Assembly: GCA_017466375.1 (NCBI GenBank)
Contig: JAFTUH010000005.1
Span: forward strand, 1-38,766
Direction: 5' to 3'
Origin: Clostridia bacterium
GTDB taxonomy: Bacteria > Bacillota > Clostridia > Oscillospirales > CAG-272
DNA: 38,766 bases
The notes under the pieces are model-generated. The model was given only the letters and a program-made list of their open reading frames with translations. It was not told where the DNA came from and did no database searches. Below are positions 31,776 to 38,766 of the stretch, piece by piece (the stretch's first letter is position 1; the number at the start of each line of letters is the position of its first letter). The position numbers were made by a program, and so were the translations under genes.

Positions 31776-32999
31776 TCAGAGCAGACGGAGCACAGACTCG
31801 ACCGTACCCGGCAAAGCCGCGATCGCTTTCGCAGCCGCCTCCTCGGCGAGAATCGGTGTTACGAATTCCGCCACGCCTGCTGGCGTTCCCGGAACCTCCG
31901 TCACATCGCCGAACAGAAGACGTGCGGCATCCATAACCTCCTGCACCGATGCATCCGAAACGCGGATGTACATGCGGTTTTTGCTCTCGGCAAACGGACG
32001 GACGAATCCAGCCGGTGCCTTCTTCCACGTGCGGTTGGATTCCGTTTTGTACGCACCGCTGAGTGCCGCGGTCACGTCGGAGATCACAGCGCCTGCAGTA
32101 GGATAGCGTCCGGCACCGCGTCCGTAATACATGACGTCGCCGGTCAGCGAAGTGACTGCGGATACGGCGTTGTACACGTCATCGACATGCGCGAGCGGAT
32201 TCTTTCCGTCCACGATGCGCGGGCAAACGGACACGGACACGCCATCACCCTCGCGGACGAAGGAGCCGATCAGCCGGACGGCACCGCCGAGACGCTTGGC
32301 AGCATCGATATCCGCCGTCGTAAGCTTGGACATCGTTTCGGTATATACATCCGCCTCGTTTACGATCACGCCCGTCGCCACAGCGGTGAGGATCATGATC
32401 TTTCTCTGCGCATCAAAGCCGTGGATATCGGCAGACGGGTCCTTCTCGGCATAACCGAGCTGCTGTGCTTCGGCGAGTGCCTCCTCAAAGGAGATGCCGC
32501 CGTCACGCATGCGTGTGAGGATGTAGTTCGTCGTACCGTTCAGAATGCCGCGGACAGCGGTCACGGTATCGGAAGCAAGGCTTGTACGGATGGATCGGAT
32601 CAGCGGAATACCGCCGCCGACGCTTGCCTCATACAGGTATGCAACGCCGTTTTCATCGGCAAGGCGCATCAGCTCCTCACCGTGCTTGGCAACGAGCTCC
32701 TTATTGGAGGTGACGACGTGCTTGCCCGCCTTCAAAGCGGCAGAGGAAAATGCCAGCGCAGGATTGACGCCGCCCATCGTCTCGACAACGAGATCGATCT
32801 CGGGATCGTTTATGATGATATTCACGTCGTGGATGACGCGATCCGCATACGGTGAGTCGGGGAAATCTCTGAGATCAAGGATATATTTGACGTAAACGTC
32901 ATCTCCGGAAGCTTCACGGATCATAGCAGCATTTTCGTCAGTGAGGGAAACGACACCGCCGCCGACAACGCCGAATCCGATTACAGCAATTTTCTTCAT
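31776..32999 (-). CDS. hom: Homoserine dehydrogenase
   Basis: This 407-residue enzyme reduces aspartate semialdehyde to homoserine in the threonine/methionine branch. The NAD(P) motif is GFGVVGGG (residues 8-15), followed by VVETMGG, KHVVTSNKELVAKHG, the substrate motif YEASVGGGIPLI and GILNGTTNYIL with KDPSADIHGFDAQRK. The C-terminal ~65 residues (from RMYIRVSDAS) look like a short ACT-type regulatory domain, so feedback control by threonine is possible. ATG 32999 was taken over an in-frame TTG at 33008 because GAAAGG is best spaced for it. It is monocistronic; aspartokinase and thrB/thrC are not in the window. Confidence 0.95.
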   Translation of the reverse strand: MKKIAVIGFGVVGGGVVSLTDENAAMIREASGDDVYVKYILDLRDFPDSPYADRVIHDVNIIINDPEIDLVVETMGGVNPALAFSSAALKAGKHVVTSNKELVAKHGEELMRLADENGVAYLYEASVGGGIPLIRSIRTSLASDTVTAVRGILNGTTNYILTRMRDGGISFEEALAEAQQLGYAEKDPSADIHGFDAQRKIMILTAVATGVIVNEADVYTETMSKLTTADIDAAKRLGGAVRLIGSFVREGDGVSVSVCPRIVDGKNPLAHVDDVYNAVSAVTSLTGDVMYYGRGAGRYPTAGAVISDVTAALSGAYKTESNRTWKKAPAGFVRPFAESKNRMYIRVSDASVQEVMDAARLLFGDVTEVPGTPAGVAEFVTPILAEEAAAKAIAALPGTVESVLRLL

Positions 33000-33051
33000 A
33001 CTAAACAACCTTTCCGAAAGTCAGATTTCTGAAAAATTATACATATACAGT

Positions 33052-33080
33052 AGTATACCACAGAAAATCCGTCTCCGCAA
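33052..33080 (-). promoter_or_regulatory. Promoter of hom
   Basis: TTGCGG (33080-33075), a 17-base spacer and TATACT (33057-33052) on the minus strand, about 52 bases before the ATG. A second TATAAT at 33041-33036 lacks a -35. Confidence 0.6.
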
Positions 33081-33124
33081 GAGATTTGCGGGAATTTTTT
33101 ATCGGTTTGCAGGGAAGCCCTCCG

Positions 33125-33553
33125 TTAATCTGCGAGATTGATTACCCGCTTCCTCTTTCGTTCTGCGATTCTTTTATATTTCGCCGCACCGCCGATATCA
33201 TGGGTCACATACGTCACCACTGTATCCGCCTGCGCAAGCATCCATCTGTTCCGTTTGTCAATCGCATATCTCGGCGGCGTATTTTCCAATCCGTCCGGAT
33301 ACACGGTTTCTGTATTCGCGGCACTGAATCCCCGTGTGCTTTCCGGCATGTACGCAAGCACAACAGCATAACGGATATGCGGATACACCACCTTCAATTT
33401 TTTGAGTATACCCAAAGCCATATCATCAAACCGGCCTTGATTTCCCAAATAAAATGTCTCCGCGCCTTCCTCAATCAGATTTACAAGGATGTCACGAAGC
33501 AAATCCCGCACACCGTCGGGCGTGTCTCTGTGACCAAAAAACGTGCAAATCAT
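33125..33553 (-). CDS. SLOG-family small protein
   Basis: A 142-residue cytoplasmic protein beginning with a Rossmann-like strand and the motif FFGHRDTP (residues 5-12), then FYLGNQGRFDDMAL and, near the end, VVTYVTHDIGGAAK. These match a SLOG-type nucleotide-binding fold seen in small stand-alone proteins of gut Clostridia. SLOG proteins are proposed to bind nucleotide-derived ligands; no reaction is established for this group. AGGAG precedes ATG 33553. It is divergent from an XRE regulator, and its extended -10 promoter lies between two 14-base inverted repeats, so the regulator probably controls it. Confidence 0.85.
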   Translation of the reverse strand: MICTFFGHRDTPDGVRDLLRDILVNLIEEGAETFYLGNQGRFDDMALGILKKLKVVYPHIRYAVVLAYMPESTRGFSAANTETVYPDGLENTPPRYAIDKRNRWMLAQADTVVTYVTHDIGGAAKYKRIAERKRKRVINLAD

Positions 33554-33569
33554 ATTTTTCGCTCCTTTT

Positions 33570-33669
33570 TGTGGGATATATCGTAATTATAGCACATTTT
33601 CCTCAAAATTGCGATATATCCCACACGATTTATCGTAGATTTGGGTAAAATCAAATCACAGATATATCG
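33570..33669. promoter_or_regulatory. Operator-like inverted repeats between SLOG and XRE genes
   Basis: TGTGGGATATATCG (33570-33583) is the exact inverse of CGATATATCCCACA (33612-33625), with starts 42 bases apart, four helical turns. A palindrome ACGAT-TT-ATCGT follows at 33625-33636, and a third GATATATCG lies at 33661-33669. The repeats flank the SLOG -10 element and the likely XRE promoter (TTGCGA 33609-33614, TATCGT 33631-33636), as expected for autoregulation by the XRE protein. Confidence 0.65.
33586..33594 (-). promoter_or_regulatory. Extended -10 promoter of the SLOG gene
   Basis: TGCTATAAT on the minus strand (33594-33586), a perfect -10 with the extended TGn motif and no clear -35. 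It lies between the two arms of the inverted repeat, 33 bases before the ATG. Confidence 0.65.
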
Positions 33670-33684
33670 AAAGGGCGGTGCACG

Positions 33685-33927
33685 ATGACAATCAAACAAG
33701 CAGTTGAGAAACGTATTCTCCAGTTGTGCGACGAACGCGGCATCGCCGTGAATACCCTCGCCAATCTGTCCGGTGTTTCACCGTCCACCGTTTACAGCAT
33801 GCTGAACGAAAAAAGCCGGAATCCCGGCATTGTCTCTTTGAAAAAGCTGTGTGACGGGCTGGAAATCAGCATCCGGGAATTTTTTGACAGCGATCTGTTT
33901 GACGATCTTGAACAGGAAATCAAATAA
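33685..33927 (+). CDS. XRE-family helix-turn-helix regulator
   Basis: An 80-residue single-domain Cro/CI-type DNA-binding protein. The helix-turn-helix spans about residues 20-45 (VNTLANLSGVSPSTVYSMLNE), followed by KKLCDGLEISIREFF, the usual end of the five-helix fold. There is no ligand or dimerisation domain. The ATG at 33685 has AAGGGCGG upstream. It is divergent from the SLOG gene over a repeat-rich operator region, which suggests a two-gene regulatory unit in which it represses both promoters. The lysine codon before the stop runs into the terminator. Confidence 0.9.
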   Translation: MTIKQAVEKRILQLCDERGIAVNTLANLSGVSPSTVYSMLNEKSRNPGIVSLKKLCDGLEISIREFFDSDLFDDLEQEIK

Positions 33928-33952
33928 AAAGCCACCTCAAGGGTGGCTTTTT
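33926..33952. terminator. Bidirectional terminator between XRE gene and mtnN
   Basis: AAAAAGCCACC (33926-33936) pairs with GGTGGCTTTTT (33942-33952), 11 pairs and a 5-base loop, overlapping the last bases of the XRE stop codon and just before the end of the convergent mtnN. Confidence 0.9.
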
Positions 33953-33956
33953 CATA

Positions 33957-34658
33957 TTATCTTTCCGCCTTCAGAAACGCACGGACAACCTCCGCACTTT
34001 TCGCCGCGGCAATCTTCACAAACGTGGGATAATCCATCGTTGCCTCCTCGTTTCCGCCGTCGGAGATGGCACGGATGACGGCAAACGGGATCTGATTGAC
34101 CGTGCAGACCTGTCCGATCGCGGCACCCTCCATCTCGCAGGCGATCGCACCAAACGTGTCGCGGATGTACGTTTTCTTTTCAGTATCCGCCACGAACTGA
34201 TCCCCCGAAGCGATCGTACCGACAACGTAGCGGATCTCCCTCTCGGCAAGGACAGCGGTGATACGCGCGCGCAGATCACCGTCGGCGGGCATACGGACGA
34301 GATTCAGCCCCGAGATGAGTCCGACCGGATCCCCGATCGGGGAGGTATCCATATCGTGCTGGACGACGTTCTCCGCGATCGCGAGATCGCCGATCGAGAG
34401 CTTATCCGTGAGCGTGCCCGCCACGCCCGTATTGATGATGGCACGCACGTCGTATTTGAGGATCATTGCCTGTGCCGCCATTGCAGCAAACACCTTGCCC
34501 ACGCCGCAGACGGACAGCACGACGGGCACCCCGTCCAAAATTCCTTTGATGAACGTGAGACCGCCTGCAATCTCGACCTCCCTGTTTTCCAAAGCGGCGG
34601 CGAGGGTATCGATCTCCACCTGCATCGCGCCGATAATGCCGATCGGCTGTTTACTCAT
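33957..34658 (-). CDS. mtnN: 5'-methylthioadenosine/S-adenosylhomocysteine nucleosidase
   Basis: This 233-residue enzyme cleaves S-adenosylhomocysteine to adenine and S-ribosylhomocysteine, and methylthioadenosine likewise. Catalytic residues are visible: E15 in GAMQVEI, M176-E177 in CEMEGAA for ribose binding and D200 in AISDGG. Length matches the family. The ATG lies 8 bases inside the end of luxS, the next enzyme of the cycle, so the two are translationally coupled with luxS first. Together they detoxify S-adenosylhomocysteine and yield the autoinducer-2 precursor. Confidence 0.96.
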   Translation of the reverse strand: MSKQPIGIIGAMQVEIDTLAAALENREVEIAGGLTFIKGILDGVPVVLSVCGVGKVFAAMAAQAMILKYDVRAIINTGVAGTLTDKLSIGDLAIAENVVQHDMDTSPIGDPVGLISGLNLVRMPADGDLRARITAVLAEREIRYVVGTIASGDQFVADTEKKTYIRDTFGAIACEMEGAAIGQVCTVNQIPFAVIRAISDGGNEEATMDYPTFVKIAAAKSAEVVRAFLKAER

Positions 34659-35550
34659 AGCAAAAACTCCATTCTTCTTTTTGATTCAGTACGTCCAGAT
34701 ACGCCGCGCACTCGCGCTTGGCATCCGCAAGATCAAGATCGAGATAATTGCCGCACTCGATGCGGGATGCACCGAAAACTTCGCCCTCGTGGGCGAGAAT
34801 TTTCGCAAGCGTATCCTTGACAACGGCGAGCACCGTTTCATGGGATGCATCGCGGACGAGGAGATAAAATCCCGTACGGCAGCCCATCGGACCGAAGTAG
34901 AGGACGCTATCCGCGATCGCGCTGTTGCGGACGTAGGTGGCAAACATATGCTCAACGGAATGTGCCGTGCGCGTATCCATAAACTCACCGCCGTTCGGCT
35001 TTCGTGTGCGGAGATCGTACGTCGTCACGTCGCCGTCCACGCGGGAGATGTAGATGCCCGGCGTGAGCTTATCGTGATCGACCGTAAAGCTGGTGATGCG
35101 CTGAATTGTATCCATGGTTGACTCCTTTTCAAGTCTCTTTTTTCTGTCCGCGCTCCATCTGCGGCAGGCGTTGATAAATGCGGTAACACACACGGCAATC
35201 ACGCACATACCGCCCTCCATCAGTGTGACGATCACACCGACCAAAAGGCAGAAGTAAAGATCCGTATCATAACTGTACTGAGGCTCACGATAGAGCAGAA
35301 GTCCCTGCCCGAGCAGGATCACCGTCATTGAAGCAACCGCAAAAATATACCGTCCGCGCCGCGCGAGAGTATACCAAAGCACGCTTATAAGTGCGAAAGC
35401 AGGCACGAAAAGCGTATAATACCCAACAGGTGACGCGCCGAGAAAATCACTGGCGCCCGTCAATCGCAGTGCCAGCGGTATCGCATACACGAAAGCGACG
35501 GCGAGTAAGATATACAAAATCTCAATCGAATATTTCCGCAAAGTACGCAT
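34651..35550 (-). CDS. luxS: LuxS (S-ribosylhomocysteine lyase) with in-frame N-terminal membrane domain
   Basis: One uninterrupted 299-codon frame. Residues 1-145 have four or five hydrophobic segments (about 9-27, 45-62, 69-87, 98-126) and end in a basic stretch. Residues 146-299 are a full-length LuxS, which converts S-ribosylhomocysteine to homocysteine and the autoinducer-2 precursor. In LuxS numbering the metal ligands H52 and H56 (HSVEH) and C121 and the catalytic C79 (GPMGCRTGF) are intact. The first ATG (35550) has GAGGTGG; the LuxS ATG at 35115 has its own strong AAAAGGAG site. So either a membrane-bound LuxS is made, or the site gives free LuxS by internal initiation, or both. mtnN overlaps the end. 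The membrane part is not recognised. Confidence 0.85.
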   Translation of the reverse strand: MRTLRKYSIEILYILLAVAFVYAIPLALRLTGASDFLGASPVGYYTLFVPAFALISVLWYTLARRGRYIFAVASMTVILLGQGLLLYREPQYSYDTDLYFCLLVGVIVTLMEGGMCVIAVCVTAFINACRRWSADRKKRLEKESTMDTIQRITSFTVDHDKLTPGIYISRVDGDVTTYDLRTRKPNGGEFMDTRTAHSVEHMFATYVRNSAIADSVLYFGPMGCRTGFYLLVRDASHETVLAVVKDTLAKILAHEGEVFGASRIECGNYLDLDLADAKRECAAYLDVLNQKEEWSFCYE

Positions 35551-35627
35551 GGTCCACCTCCGCAGAGCATTTTTCTTATTGTATCATATTTTGAAGCAAA
35601 ATGGAAGAGGGGAAAAGATTTTCACAC

Positions 35628-35659
35628 AAAAAGCCGCCGACTTACGCCGACGGCTTTTT
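35628..35659 (-). terminator. Terminator of the ATP synthase operon
   Basis: AAAAAGCCG-CCG (35628-35639) pairs with CG-ACGGCTTTTT (35648-35659); in the minus-strand RNA it is a 12-pair stem with one G-U pair that ends in TTTTT. It lies about 75 bases after the atpC stop. Confidence 0.8.
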
Positions 35660-35675
35660 CCACAAAAGTATTGGT

Positions 35676-35719
35676 CGAGCTTTTTCAAAAGCTCGCGGGG
35701 TATGGGGCGGCGCCCCATA
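35676..35719. repeat. Pair of palindromes just after atpC
   Basis: CGAGCTTTT-TC-AAAAGCTCG (35676-35695) is followed by TATGGGGCG-G-CGCCCCATA (35701-35719). Both are near-perfect, and the second ends 12 bases from the atpC stop. They resemble in style, though not in exact sequence, the hairpin cluster at 15049-15259. Confidence 0.7.
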
Positions 35720-35731
35720 TTCCCTTTCCCC

Positions 35732-37416
<1,685 letters not shown>

Positions 37417-37419
37417 TCA

Positions 37420-38247
37420 TTATGCCTGTGCGCCTGCGACGATCTCCGTGATCTCCTGCGTGATCGCGCTCTGACGGGCACGGTTGTACTGCAGCGTCAG
37501 CGAATCGATCATGCCGACGGCATTTTTCGTCGCGGTATCCATGGCAAAACGGCGTGCCGCCAGCTCCGCGGCAAAGGATTCGACCGCCGCCGCATACACC
37601 GTTCCCGCGATGTATTCGGGAATGATCGCGGAGAGCACCGTTTCGGCATCCGGCTCGTACACGGGACGCACAGCGACCGTCTCCGTTCTCTCCTGCATCT
37701 CAAGCGGCAGAAGCTGCTGAACACCTGCCTCCTGCGACAGCATGGACACAAATTTCGTGGACGCGATATGCACCGCGCCGATCTCGCCCCTATCAAACCG
37801 ATCCTTGACCGCCTGCGCGATCTTTGCACATTCGGCGGAGGTAACCGTTTCGGCGGAAATCTCACCGATGCCGAAGGACGCATATCCGCGCCGTGCGTAA
37901 TAATCCGCCGCGCGCCGTCCGATCGGCAGGACGAAATCGCCCTCGCGCAGATTTTGCACAACCGCTTTGAAGATATTCGAATTATACCCGCCTGCCAGCC
38001 CGCGATCGCCTGCGATGACGATCCACAAAGCCGGCAGATCCTCACGCACCTTGGCATACGCGCTCTCGGGCGTCGCCAGATCGGCAAATGCCTCGGCAAG
38101 GATCTCGCGGTAGAAGCTCGCCCCGTCCATACGGGCACGGGCGCGCTTCATTTTGGAGGATGCGACCAGCTCCATCGCTTTCGTGATATGCATGGTGGAA
38201 TCGACACTGCGTATGCGTGCTTTCAGCGCTTTCGTATTCGCTCCCAT
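37420..38247 (-). CDS. atpG: ATP synthase F1 gamma subunit
   Basis: This 275-residue central stalk subunit turns inside the alpha-beta ring. The N-terminal helix has LKARIRSVDSTMHITKAMELVASSKM and the C-terminal helix AVGMIDSLTLQYNRARQSAITQEITEIV, the two conserved ends that form the rotor coiled coil; a central IVIAGDRGLAGGYNSNIF is also typical. GGGGAA precedes ATG 38247 and only 3 bases separate it from the atpA stop. Length is normal. Confidence 0.97.
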   Translation of the reverse strand: MGANTKALKARIRSVDSTMHITKAMELVASSKMKRARARMDGASFYREILAEAFADLATPESAYAKVREDLPALWIVIAGDRGLAGGYNSNIFKAVVQNLREGDFVLPIGRRAADYYARRGYASFGIGEISAETVTSAECAKIAQAVKDRFDRGEIGAVHIASTKFVSMLSQEAGVQQLLPLEMQERTETVAVRPVYEPDAETVLSAIIPEYIAGTVYAAAVESFAAELAARRFAMDTATKNAVGMIDSLTLQYNRARQSAITQEITEIVAGAQA

Positions 38248-38250
38248 ACG

Positions 38251-38766
38251 TTATTCCCCTTTGAGGAACGTATCCGTATAGGCGGAAAGCGCCTTTGCGA
38301 GTGCCTCGTTATCCTCATCGGTGAGGACACCCGTCTCACGGATGCGGCGCATCAGCTCACTCTCCTGCACACGGAAATGCTCACGCAGTCCCGCCTCGTA
38401 AGCACGCACGTCGGATACGGGCACCCGATCGAGATAGCCCTCGATGGCGGCGTAGATGATCGCCACCTGATACTCAACCGGCACAGGGGCGCTCTTGTCC
38501 TGCTTCAGAATCTCCACGATTCGCTCGCCCTGCGCCAGACGCGCCTTCGTATCGGCATCCAGATCGGAGCCGAACTGCGAGAACGCCTGCAGCTCACGGT
38601 ACTGCGAGTAGATCAGTTTCAGCCTACCGGCGACCTTCTTCATCGCCTTGATCTGTGCCGATCCGCCGACACGGGAGACGGACACACCGGGATTGACCGC
38701 CGGGATTACGCCCGCGTGGAACAGCTCGGTTTCGAGATAAATCTGTCCGTCCGTGATGGAGATAAC
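38251..38766 (-). CDS. atpA: ATP synthase F1 alpha subunit, C-terminal part (5' partial)
   Basis: The last 171 codons and TAA stop are present; the frame is open to the window edge. The sequence begins with VISITDGQIYLETELFHAG and PAVNPGVSVSRVGGSAQ, the highly conserved region around the arginine finger (in SVSRVGG), and continues with the C-terminal helical domain ending AYTDTFLKGE. It is a non-catalytic nucleotide-binding subunit. An internal ATG-like start at 38685 is not a gene start. The rest of the operon (atpB, E, F, H) should lie upstream, outside the window. Confidence 0.97.
   Translation of the reverse strand, partial: VISITDGQIYLETELFHAGVIPAVNPGVSVSRVGGSAQIKAMKKVAGRLKLIYSQYRELQAFSQFGSDLDADTKARLAQGERIVEILKQDKSAPVPVEYQVAIIYAAIEGYLDRVPVSDVRAYEAGLREHFRVQESELMRRIRETGVLTDEDNEALAKALSAYTDTFLKGE

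Noticed and set aside
33075-33105. CCGCAA/TTTGCGG hairpin followed by a T run on the plus strand, near the hom promoter
   Set aside because: No plus-strand gene ends there, and the sequence overlaps the hom -35; it is probably coincidental.

Overview
The window (38,766 bp, GC-rich) looks like a chromosomal segment of an endospore-forming anaerobic member of the Clostridia (Firmicutes). The reasons are a gpr-spoIIP sporulation pair behind a forespore-type promoter, GatCAB amidotransferase, type II pantothenate kinase, the clostridial families DUF4364, DUF3842 and TIGR03960/TIGR03936 radical SAM, consensus sigma-A promoters and strong AGGAGG-type ribosome binding sites. No phage, transposase, CRISPR array, rRNA or tRNA gene was seen. 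Most of it is ordinary core genome; the interest lies in several unusual gene architectures and RNA leaders.

Layout. 1-4070 (+): rod-shape cluster, mreB (3' end), mreC, mreD with a long basic N-terminal extension, and the elongation transpeptidase PBP2. 4104-6363 (-): an ECF transporter S component behind its own promoter and a terminator-bearing leader, a DUF3842 protein and a uridine-kinase-like P-loop kinase. 6422-10243 (-): a 1273-residue SLH-domain surface protein with eight copies of an unrecognised Tyr-rich repeat. 10451-15031 (-): family 4 uracil-DNA glycosylase, then an overlapping nfo-gatC-gatA-gatB operon. 15049-15259: a cluster of near-perfect hairpins. 15303-15986 (-): pnuC behind a consensus promoter and a strong terminator placed just before its ribosome binding site. 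16188-17476 (+): YihY/BrkB membrane protein and a DtxR-type metal regulator.

17512-27506 (-): a radical SAM/DUF2344 fusion, rlmB with a downstream degenerate P-type-ATPase-like protein, a double zinc-ribbon protein, a SigH-like sigma factor, DUF4364 and an orphan oligopeptide-binding lipoprotein. 27777-29949 (+): gpr and spoIIP. 29946-30776 (-): HAD-IIA phosphatase. 30874-31722 (+): coaW. 31776-32999 (-): homoserine dehydrogenase. 33125-33927: a divergent SLOG/XRE pair around a set of inverted repeats. 33957-35550 (-): mtnN and luxS, with luxS joined in frame to an N-terminal membrane domain. 35732-38766 (-): the end of the F-type ATP synthase operon (atpA partial, atpG, atpD and a short atpC).

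Genes that work together: mreBCD with PBP2 in lateral wall synthesis; gatCAB in transamidation of misacylated tRNA; luxS and mtnN in S-adenosylhomocysteine recycling and autoinducer-2 formation; gpr and spoIIP in sporulation and germination; nfo and the uracil-DNA glycosylase in base excision repair, although they are separate units. No stretch longer than 300 bases lacks a gene; the larger gaps hold the promoters, leaders, terminators and hairpin clusters listed.
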